Shown one piece after another: positions 22,960-31,853 of a stretch of 64,000 nt of DNA (within the stretch, counting starts at the first letter, position 1; each line of letters opens with the position of its first letter). Under the pieces are notes generated by a model. It was given only the letters and a program-made list of their open reading frames with translations, was not told where the DNA came from and did not search any database. Location: contig WIUZ02000012.1 in assembly GCA_015956445.1 (NCBI GenBank), forward strand, positions 620,001 through 684,000. The letters run 5' to 3'. The DNA is from Thelephora terrestris (Eukaryota > Basidiomycota > Agaricomycetes > Thelephorales > Thelephoraceae). The position numbers and the translations under genes are program-made.

Positions 22960-24496
22960 ATGATCTCTTCCGTGTTCCATCGCGTCACTCGGGCGCGTCT
23001 CACTTCCCATTACACTCGGTCGTCATCCACATCCGCTGCTCCAGTTGCGAGGCACTCGATTTATGTCTCGAAATCTACGAACCCTTATTTCAATCTCTCT
23101 CTAGAAGATTGGTAAGGGTAATTGAATGGACCACGACTGACCCTCAAGACTGAATTTCCCCGCAGGTTGTTCAAGCACAAACCTCACAACGACTCTCTGT
23201 TACTGCTTTACAGAGACGACCCATGCGTAGTCATAGGTCGAAACCAAAACCCTTGGAAGGAGGTGAACATGACAGAGCTCCGGAGAGTGGGGGTGCCCTT
23301 CATCCGAAGACGGAGCGGTGGAGGCACGGTTTACCATGTGAGCCACATTTCTGCCCGGTCACCCCTCACAAATGCTGAAAGATATGATTCTAGGACCTCG
23401 GAAATTCCAACTATTCGATTCACCTTCCAAGATCTTCATTCGACCGGAACGATTCCGCCAAGGTCGTCTTGCGGGCTATCCAGTCCCTCGGTCTCGCAGA
23501 CGCAAATGTGAACGAGCGGAATGATATATGCGTCGGGAAATTTAAGATATGTCCGCTTCCGTGATAAAACATGGCGACGAGAACCCTAACGGTGGTATTG
23601 GTTTCGGTATTCACGCCTCGGGATCTGCATACAAGATCGTAAACAGACGTGCCTATCATCACGGCACGATGCTCATCTCGAGTGAGCTTGGGACTCTTGG
23701 GAAGCTCCTACACTCGAACAAGGTATCAACATCCGTCTTCCTGGATCTGGACCTAGAATCTTTACAACTGGAAAATGATTCGTTCCAGGACACGATGCAA
23801 ACCAAAGGCGTAGCGTCCGTCCGTTCGCCCGTCTGTAATCTTCGACAACACAAACCAGACGTTTCGCACGAAGGTTTCGTGCACGCCGTCGTGCGCGAAT
23901 TCCAGGACCATTATAATATTCGAGAGGAGGTAACTTGAATTCGCCCATACCCTGCGACTTTACCGTTGATCTGCTTTGTTAAGATCACATGGGTAGACGA
24001 GGGCAACGATTGTGAAGGCGCGGAAGAGATTAGGAAAGGGATGCACGAGCTGACGGTAAGCTATCCCGCAATTCTGGCTTGAAACTGACCGGGCGACTGA
24101 CTTCTTACACCCAGACGTGGGATTGGGCATTCGGTCAGACGCCAGAATTTACTTATACCCTCGAACACACCCTCAGTTGGGGTAAACTGGCGAGTGGCTC
24201 CACCTTCAGACTTCATCGCCTTGACTAATGTTTTCTTCGGGTCTCTACCATCGCGTTTGTAGAAAACAAACCTGCACTCCAAGCACGGAATCATTCTGTC
24301 GTGCAACTTTGACATCATTAGCTTGGAAGATTGGGGGGACATCTCCGAAGTTCGTGGTCACCTCGACCTGCTGGAACGGTCTCTCGCAGGAGAGAAGTAC
24401 GGGTTCCTGAAGGACGAAGCCAAGCCCGATGAACTTGTTGGCAATGAGAGCATAGAACAGCTGTGGGATGAACTCGTGGAAGAGATGCAGAGTTAA
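22960..24496 (+). CDS. Mitochondrial lipoate-protein ligase A homologue
   Basis: The family attaches lipoate to E2 subunits and GcvH through a lipoyl-AMP intermediate, or transfers it. Eight exons: 22960-23111, 23166-23337, 23394-23546, 23615-23722, 23789-23929, 23984-24055, 24115-24189, 24263-24496; 368 residues. The first about 35 residues (MISSVFHRVTRARLTSHYTR onward) are rich in Arg and Ser without acidic residues, a good mitochondrial presequence. Motifs seen: STNPYFNLSLEDWLF, DDPCVVIGRNQNPWKEVN, the substrate-binding RRRSGGGTVYHDLGNSNYS, KASGSAYK carrying the catalytic Lys, AYHHGTMLISSEL, GVASVRSPVCNL, TWDWAFGQTPEF, and a C-terminal accessory domain from LSWGKL. Two introns are non-canonical: 23547-23614 (AT-AC) and 24190-24262 (GC-AG). 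No GT-AG alternative keeps both frame and conserved residues. The gene follows NDUFA8 by 110 nt and converges with the NOL11-like gene, 106 nt away. Confidence 0.9.
23547..23614 (+). other. AT-AC intron in the lipoate ligase gene
   Basis: The 68 nt intron begins ATATGTCC and ends ATTCAC. Removing it joins ...FKF-lysine to ...ASGSAYK in phase 0 and restores the family's K-x-SGSAYK motif. The 5' end matches the ordinary GTATGT donor with the first G changed to A, and the 3' end has C in place of the final G. That is the first-A/last-C pair reported for AT-AC introns spliced by the major (U2-type) spliceosome. A U12-type branch element in the right place was not seen. Confidence 0.7.
24190..24262 (+). 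other. GC-AG intron in the lipoate ligase gene
   Basis: The 73 nt intron begins GCGAGT and ends TTGTAG. It joins ...LSWGKL to KTNLHSKHGIILSC in phase 0 and gives the same spacing as the E. coli LplA accessory domain. The nearby GT at 24181-24182 would put the next exon out of frame and hit a stop. Confidence 0.75.
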
Positions 24497-24602
24497 TGGC
24501 GTTCACGATGAGGTTTATCAGAGAATTAGTTAGGATATGACACCGGGTATCCGTATATTACTTTTTCTAATCCACCAAAACACCCGTCCAAAACTCCAGG
24601 TG

Positions 24603-27347
24603 TCAGAGGAATACCTCCTCGACCTGATACAACCCAACCGCAAGACTAGCCTGCTGGAACACCTCTTTCCTTCTCTTCCTCCAATCGCCTTTGTCTCCCT
24701 TCCCCCCGCCTCCTGGTTGACTTGCCTGCTCCTTTTCCTTCCTCTCCGCGACGACCTTTTTGTGTTCTCTGAGGAGACCATCGAAGGGTGTCCTGAGCTG
24801 TTGAACCTCGTTGATGAGCTTAAGTTCCGGCTCGATTTGGTCCGAGATTGATCGAAGGATTGGGTGCGCTGGAGGGTGCTGGAGGAGAGAAAGGAAGAAT
24901 GCGTCCAATATCGCTTGAATGAACGATACAACCTGTTGAGGATGTCCGTTAGGCATATTTCCGTATCTCGGATGAACACGAGTACCTTAGATAACTCGGG
25001 TAATTGCCGTGTGGGGTCATCTTCAGAACCTGAAGAGGACGCAGGGAAAATACCAAACTCATCCTCGGCTTCACCCCACTTCCTCATCCACGATTCGAGC
25101 ACTTGCAGAACCGCAGAAACTTCTTCTACACCCCCCAGATTTTTCCTCAGCGCCAGACGAAGGCCGGACGCGGAGACGTCATAAGAGACACATCTCCCAA
25201 GATATTCCTCCAACGATGGCATGTCTTGAGTCTGAATGGGTGCAGGATCGACCTGCATTACGTCTACGTCCGGTGACGAGGTTGATTTTGTGTGTCTGAG
25301 GTGCGCAATCGTGACCCTGTGCAATACGGAGATTATGTCTGTTTCTGTGAGGTCGCACACAGTCTCCATGGCCAACAACGCTGCTTTCTGGAAATGAGTA
25401 AGTATCGGACCTCCTAATCGAAGGGGGGTGGGAGAATAAAACCATACCCAGTCCGACCTATCCACTAGAACGTTCAGCAGCCCACCAGGCACCATCCTCC
25501 CGACTACGACTTTTCTCTCCAGCAATATTCTCACAATTTTCCCAGAGTACAGAATCTCCGCCGCCCCCTTATCCAGCTGCAACACGGTCTCCAAAACTTG
25601 TTTCGTAAATTCGTACCCGAAAAGTACGGTGTGCGAGCCTTCGAAATCGAGTTTTCTCTTCTCTTCTTGTCCGACCCACGCGGAGAACGTCTCGTCGGCT
25701 GCTTGGGTTCGCTTTTGCGAGATCGAAGTGCGGAGTTTAATGAGAAGTGATTCCTGGGATGCTTCTAGCCTCGTCGCACCCTCAGAACTAACGGTTCCAT
25801 TCGTGACTCCATTCGTGGGTGCAGCGGGTGTCTTGGAAACCCATTTCTCCCCAGCCGCAGCTCGCCCCATGGCGTTCGCGATGGTAGACGCCGAAGGGAC
25901 ATTGATGGGCACAATCAAGACACTCGATCGATGCACCGATTTTATATCCATCAATGGCATCCTAGGTGAAAGCACCAACATGACCTGGGCGTCCGTGCAT
26001 TTAACCAACTCGATCCTAATTCCACCCATAGCAGAGCGCGACAGTGTAGATGGCATGCTGAACGAGTGTGAAGCAAGAAGGACGGAGTATTTGAGGTCCC
26101 AAATGTGTAAAACGATATCTGTCGGTGGGGAGGTCGGGACGGCAGCAAGTAGGACAAGAGAGGAGTGGATTGGGAGGATGGAGAGTTCTTGGGAAGTGAC
26201 TAGGCCGCTTGTGCGGGGAGCGGTGAACGTCAAGGACTGGAGAGTAAGCGGTGTCGAGACGCGGGCTGCATCCCAACCAGAAGCATCCTTTTTCAACTGA
26301 TAGGTTTTCCAGAGGCCAGATGAGGCTGAATAAAATGATCAGCGCGCGCCACACTCAGCAATAACGAACAAATCATACACAGTAGACTGATGTCTCCAGA
26401 CTCACTGAATGTGATATCTGTTACTGCCTGTAAAGCTTTGGAACTGTGACCTCCTCTGGCTAAACACAACTTACTTTGCTATCAAGCTCAACTGAGACTA
26501 TCGGAATAACTCTATTTCCTTGGTCCAGATGCAGGACACGCAGGCGGATCGCATCTCTTCGAGCCAAGAACAGTACAAGAATTTCGCCGAGAATTGGAAT
26601 TTCGTGTGGCAAGAAAGTACATCTGGCTCTCGAGTAAGAGAAGGATCGCAGAAACTGGTCCTCTTCGTCATCACGGCAAAGCTCACTGGAAATGTTCAGG
26701 TGGTTGTTCAGTGTGATGATGTCTCCCCGTTTGGACACTGCGATGGCCTGTGTGGGATAGACATGGATGTTTGCAATGGGATGAGGTACCTATTTGAAAC
26801 CCTGTGAGCCGGATGAAAAAGCTTTCGGCACAAAACCGTACCTTGACGCTTGTCTTGTCAAATAGTCCGGACCCCAGGCCTCCTTCAAACAGTGTACGGA
26901 GTCTCCAAATTGTACGGCCTGCATCCTCCACGGAGACATCTGGAGCATCTTTCACAGCAACTAGAGTGTCACAATATTTCTTCCCATCGACCTCTAGTAT
27001 TTTTGAGGTGGCGGGACAAGTGAAGGTTGTGGATGGACCCAATGTATGGGAGAGCACTGGATGAAGCGAGGAAATCTACATCGGAGAACGAACCTTTAGC
27101 AAACGTCACCACCAAACCTCCGACTACGCGCAATTTATCAGCGACGAGACGTACGTACGTCTAAGAGATGAATTCCGTCTCCCTGAACCGTGGCAGTTGC
27201 GTATCCGTCGGATTTGGAGTCTGTGTAGGTCACGTGGACGTTGGTCGACGGGTCTGCCTCGGAGTTTTTCGACGATTTCAAGTTCAAAAGACGCTTAGAG
27301 ATGGAGTAGGATGCCAGGAGGAAAGGGTCGTTGATTGAGCTTGTCAT
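24603..27347 (-). CDS. NOL11/Utp8-like nucleolar protein (t-UTP subunit candidate)
   Basis: NOL11 (and yeast Utp8) belong to the UtpA sub-complex of the small-subunit processome, acting in 18S rRNA processing and rDNA transcription in the nucleolus. Exons in transcript order: 27347-27159, 27075-26842, 26789-26475, 26296-25448, 25387-24986, 24932-24603; 772 residues (human NOL11 has 719). The N-terminal half has beta-propeller-like repeats (HPIANIHVYPTQAIAVSKRG, LHIWDLKYSVLLASHSF). The segment SVLIVPINVPSASTIANAMG parallels NOL11's propeller end, and the helical C-terminus (VVSFIQAILDAFFLSLL ... IEPELKLINEVQQLRTPFDG) parallels NOL11's last ~80 residues in order and length. This assignment is by remembered similarity, so NOL11-like is favoured and a generic WD-like protein is the alternative. 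It converges with the lipoate ligase gene. Confidence 0.72.
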
Positions 27348-27801
27348 CTGCAGACCCTGCCGCCGCGGGATGATCGAGAAAAAGAATGGGCGGAGATCCA
27401 GGATGGTGCTGAATTCCCACGCCCTGGTCACCCTGCAACTGTTCTTTACGCGCTTAGAAGTCACCACCGTGCAGACGGTCGGGCTTAACGATACCACCTC
27501 TGTTGACTTTGCACCACCAAAGGTCCTCCCGCTATCATTTCGGCCAACAACTCTTTGTCAATCCTTGTCGTCGGAGGAAACATGGAGGAGCATCCAGTCG
27601 CCGAGCTATCTCTTTCTCAGTTGGTGTACGCGCTTGAAGGACGACTAAACGTGATAATGATGGGTCGACCTTGGTAAGCTTTAGTAGCTGTCGAGCTGCG
27701 CCGCATCGTGCTGATTTTCGAGCTTCCAGTCCTGACCCCATTTTGCGTGAGGAGGTACGAATGCGGCATGTTAAGCCCTGTTTCAAGAATTATTTCATCT
27801 A
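27348..27801. other. Intergenic region upstream of the NOL11-like gene
   Basis: Promoter side of the NOL11-like gene (- strand), followed by sequence that may have been the 5' part of the F-box pseudogene at 27802. One short + frame (27580-27650) reads like coding text (EHPVAELSLSQLVYALEGRL) but ends in a stop and has no recognisable domain. Confidence 0.4.
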
Positions 27802-28235
27802 GATTGGCCAGTTAATGCTCAAGCTGTCGTCTATCTCGACAAAACTTCGCTTGCGCCCATCAACTGCCTCCCTCCAGAAATTCTTGCCCTAATCCCAACT
27901 TTCCGAGAGTCAGAAAAAGTTCTCATAAACGCGACAGCGGTCTGCAAATACTGGCGTAGGACGCTTGTATCCACTCCCAGTCTCTGGAACAAGATAGTCT
28001 ACCTTGGCCGAAACATCACCAATCCATACGCCTATTTCCAACGATCCCGGTCGCCGTTCACATACGCGCACATGCCTCCCAACTCCTTATTCCCCACATA
28101 GAACGGATTTCAGGGTCAACCCTTTTAATCGATAACGGGTCAGACCTCCATGAGACCGCGGTACGACTTTCCAAACCGGCGCCTCTTCTCAAGACGGTAA
28201 CATTGGATTTTGCGGATCGTCAGGGATCCATTGGC
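27802..28235 (+). pseudogene. Broken F-box-like gene fragment
   Basis: From the AG at 27801-27802 the frame reads an agaricomycete F-box-like motif: APINCLPPEILALIPTF, then VCKYWRRTLVSTPSLWNKIV. After SRSPFTYAHM (about 28075) the frame closes in the stop of NSLFPT. The continuation typical of this family (LLIPHIERISGSTLLIDNGS, then PAPLLKTVTLDFADR) is present one frame over, and no GT-AG intron can join the two. Downstream of about 28235 no frame carries LRR-like text. I read this as a frameshifted and truncated F-box gene. The intact F-box gene at 1149-2529 belongs to the same broad class but is not obviously the parent copy. Confidence 0.65.
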
Positions 28236-29083
28236 CAAAGGGTGCGGAGATATAAAGGTGATACCATGCGCCAGCGATCTTCAGGCGCCGTTCGTAGTTC
28301 CGCCAGGGAGAAGAGTATTGGAGCGCCACTTCCAGCGAGAGGAGATCGCCGGAGGCAACAATCCGCGGACCAATGTACGTGTCGGGCCAGGTCGGGTTTC
28401 GAAAGCGTTCACGGTGCGGGTGCCGCACGGTCACCGGACAACCCTCGACGGCCACCGGGCCGCGTCGGTTCTAACAATCGCCGCTTCATTTACATGACAC
28501 CCCTTGCGCCTTGAGTCCGTCCGCCCTGACATCACGACCGCCCACCGTTGGGGAAAAGATTTCTCACAGTTTACGGCAAATGGCAGTGCGCGGTGACCGG
28601 AACCCACATCCGCCACCTATACGTTAGCTGCAACGGCGGCCAATGTGTCCATCGTGTGGCCCCGGGAAGACCGGAACATTGACACAAGGCAATAGACTGG
28701 TCGCGACTTGGCCTGATGGGCGATGACGATGAGACTCACGAGGATCTTTGAAATGGTCTGCATGCTGGTGATCGACTACATGCTCGAGTAGGAATAAAAC
28801 GACCAATCTATGGCTTGAGCACCGACAGGCTGCTTCGGGTCGTCGGCGTCGTTACTTGCCGTTCCCAATGATTATTTATTTATCTTTCTCTCGTGTAATA
28901 CGCGTTTTGTTGCTGTAAGTATGCATTTGGATAAGAGACACGTTGGGGACACGGAAGGGTTACATCAACGGGATCGATCAGCGCTGAAACCAATCACGTT
29001 TACTGGCAACACCCTTCAGCCACCTCCACTTGAACCTATCGCACGTTCCTCGTCCTTCCCTTAACACCCATCTCTCTACAAAG
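28236..29083. other. Intergenic region before the Nem1-like gene
   Basis: Likely the eroded 3' part of the F-box pseudogene and then the promoter and 5' leader of the Nem1-like gene. Open frames on both strands overlap and are GC-skewed; none shows a domain. Confidence 0.45.
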
Positions 29084-30595
29084 ATGAATTCCTTGTCTTA
29101 TCTATCTCGACAGTTCGACGCAATCGTCGCATCCTTCTCTTCCCTCGCCGCATCTTCCTCTCCAACACGCCCCCGTTCAGCCTCGTCGCTAGGTCCTTCC
29201 CAGAATTCTCCCCGCAGGGCTTCTCTTCCATCCTCTCCTCATTCCACTCGTCCGTCACCCCGTCAGTTGCGCAGAAGATCTGCCACTTCCCATTTCCTCG
29301 ACACCTCCGCATCGTCCGCAATCCCAATCCCGACGCCCCAATCCCCAACCGAACAGACGCCTGTCGGACCTTGCGTCCCCTCATCACAATCCCCAATGTC
29401 CCCGTCCACCCCTCTACACATACACCCGAGATTCTCCCCGGACCTTATTAGCCAGCTCGCATTCGTGCGTGTGTTGTTCGCCTTGTGGACCCTTGTACGG
29501 AACGCCTGGAGATCTTTGTCGATCCGGGGTAGACACCATGTTCCGGAACCAGAAATCGAGGTGGAATCGGAGCACGCTCCTCAGGAGGTGGTGAGATCCC
29601 AATGTGGCATTGATTCGGACGACGACAGTGGCGAGGAAGGTATCATCATCCCTCGGAAACGCCAACCTGGTCTTTTCCTGCACGAGGTCCAAGACATGCA
29701 CCAAGAATCAATATTACTGCTCTCTACAACCACCGTTATCGATAAGCTGATCAGAACCCCGGTAAAGGAGCCTTCCAGTTCGACCAGGTTAACACCGACG
29801 CCACCCCCAATTTTACACCGGCCACACCGACCAATAGGGCTTCATTCACAGAAGACCTTGGTTCTCGATCTTGATGAGACGCTAATTCACTCCACTTCTC
29901 GACCATTGCACAACTTTTCTCATTCCCCCTCAAGTCTCTTCGGCCTCAAGGCCTTTCGGAGAGGCTCTCTGGGCAATTCTCACACCGTCGAAGTCGTACT
30001 TGGCGGTAAATGCACAACGTACCATGTTTACAAACGTCCGTTCGTCGATTATTTCCTGCGGAAGGTACGCCCGAACTATCCCGCATTTACGTTCCCGCGG
30101 CTTACCTTGCCGCGAAGGTCTCAGCTTGGTACACCCTCGTGATTTTTACTGCATCGATGCAGGAGTACGCGGACCCCGTCATAGATTGGTTAGACGCCGG
30201 AAGGGGCATCATAGATAAACGTTTCTTCCGCGAGGTGAGTTGCGCAGGAGCATACCACGTGTGATCACTTCTAATTTCCGCTTGCGCTAGTCTTGCACTC
30301 AGTTACCCAACGGCTCATATACCAAAGACCTTACCATAGTAGAAGCTGATTTGGCCAATGTCTGTCTGGTTGATAACTCTCCGATCAGCTATAACTATAA
30401 CGAAGGTACGAAGATTCTATGCTCCAGACGTACACGAGGTGCTAAGGTGTCCGCTCCACAGCGAATGGTATCCCAATCGAAGGATGGACACACGATCCGC
30501 ATGATGAGGCCCTCCTCGAACTCCTCCCGGTCCTGGACTCGTTGAGGTTCACTGGTGATGTTAGGAGGGTTCTTGGAATCAGAGGTTTCTCATGA
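29084..30595 (+). CDS. NEM1: Nem1-type nuclear-envelope phosphatase (CTDNEP1/Dullard family)
   Basis: Nem1, with its partner Spo7, dephosphorylates the phosphatidate phosphatase lipin (Pah1) at the nuclear/ER membrane, steering phospholipid versus triacylglycerol synthesis. Four exons: 29084-30064, 30118-30234, 30291-30405, 30462-30595; 448 residues. The first ~120 residues are Ser/Pro-rich. A hydrophobic stretch near residues 127-142 ([18 protein letters not shown]) is the probable membrane anchor. The FCP1/HAD catalytic domain begins at about residue 257 with [12 protein letters not shown] (catalytic DxDxT), continues with [58 protein letters not shown] and [19 protein letters not shown]. 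The ATG at 29084 is the first in frame. All introns are GT-AG and restore the conserved text. The gene symbol is by family; only the catalytic subunit is in the window. Confidence 0.9.
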
Positions 30596-31265
30596 CGACT
30601 CGGAGCTGTCCACTCGTCCTCACTGTCGATTCAACACTCGCACAGTTGTGTAATATCCGTTTTGCTTGGGCCCCGCTTTTTTCATTATTGTTTCCCTCTC
30701 TGTCTCTTGCTTTTTCCGTGTTTCGCTATCTTGTTTTCGAAGGGATCGATATGATCCTTCCTACCTCATCCTTGCTCTACGCATGACCTACGCTCATAAT
30801 CCGCAGTCCTATCAACTCACTCGCAATGTCATAGTTCTCCGTCTTCATGCATCTGGCCCCAATCACTGAGCCTTGCTCTCCGCCCTTTCCTTTCTTCCTT
30901 TTCTGCGGGTATGTTCGCTCTTTGTTCCTTCGTCAGGTTTCGCTTGTATGATTTAGCATCCCCCACCTCTGTCAATTTTCGCTTACATTATCCTGGTCGG
31001 TCGAGGGGTTCTCCTGTTTTGCAAAGTTTAGTCGCGTAAATAAGTTATTCCGAACACTAACAGCACTTGTCATCTGACTTTCGCATTTCACATGTACACC
31101 GTTTTCCAATAAATTCTCACCAGGGTTCGGACGTTGGGACATGTTCATAAGTCACATCCGTCAAATCAGTCGACTGGCCTCCGGAGCAAGCGAAGCACAT
31201 GCTTAATTCCAGCGTAAAAACAGGCCGCGACAAAAGGATAAAGAAGCAGGTAAGCAAAACAAAAA
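30596..31265. other. Intergenic region, Nem1-like gene to tRNA
   Basis: T-rich 3' flank of the Nem1-like gene with several AATAAA-like strings (for example near 31108). The sequence 3' of the tRNA on its own strand contains T-runs that could end RNA polymerase III transcription. No open frame of interest was seen. Confidence 0.5.
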
Positions 31266-31374
31266 CGACGCCGACAGGATTCGAACCTGTGCCCGGAGAC
31301 CGGAACAGATACCGTACTCCAATCCTTTCAGATGGAATTCTAGTCTGTCGCTTTAACCACTCAGCCACAGCGCC
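31266..31374 (-). tRNA. tRNA-Ser(AGA) with a 27 nt intron
   Basis: On the - strand the 5' end GGCGCTG pairs with CGGCGTC at the 3' end over seven positions (two G-U pairs), followed by discriminator G at 31266. The D arm reads GTGGCTGAGTGGTTAAAGCG. The anticodon stem ACAGA (31348-31344) pairs with TCTGT (31309-31305), with anticodon AGA at 31341-31339. The intron lies one base 3' of the anticodon at 31337-31311, the standard eukaryotic position. A variable arm (CCGG-TCT-CCGG) shows it is a class II tRNA, and the T arm is ACAGG-TTCGAAT-CCTGT. CCA is not encoded. Class II structure, G73 and the AGA anticodon all agree with serine. The intron 3' half can pair with the anticodon region as usual. 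Confidence 0.93.
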
Positions 31375-31853
31375 TTGATGAAAGGGGTGCTGGTTAATAC
31401 ACTATATACAGAACCTGCGACCAACAATCCGTGAGCAAGGGGCCGTTAAGTGGCCAAATTGTGGTGCAAATATCTTGTGTTTCTGTTAGTTGTCTCACCT
31501 CGCGAGCTCTAGGTTAGGGGGTCCAAACAGCATGGATTATATCAGCAAAATCAGTTCCTCTTTCGGAATACAGTTTGCCTATATAATTTCCAATGAGAAC
31601 GATACGGCCACACGGGCATACTACTCCAAGTCGTGTGCGATGGGTGGTATTATTATCGAAGAGAACATGTACAGTGGGGGGGGTTCTATATAAACACAAA
31701 GATGTTTCGTCTTATCCATACATCCAGCGTAATAAACATCGAACGATTAGCAAAAATGGTTTTAAACGATTGACTCAGCGGAGGATCACAAAAATCGTCC
31801 ATAAACACGTGTATATATATAAACCGGAGGAGAGGGGGCCACGCTCTCACGAT
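31375..31853. other. Intergenic region, tRNA to OPT transporter
   Basis: AT-rich spacer holding the 5' flank of the tRNA and the 3' flank of the OPT gene (both - strand). It includes a short alternating TA stretch at about 31812-31821. No gene was seen. Confidence 0.5.

Noticed and set aside
23547-23614. U12-type (minor spliceosome) interpretation of the AT-AC intron
   Set aside because: The donor lacks the ATATCCTT consensus, and the only branch-like string (CCCTAAC) lies about 25 nt from the 3' end, beyond the tight U12 spacing.
31117-31368. 83-codon frame on the - strand
   Set aside because: It is translation through the tRNA-Ser gene.
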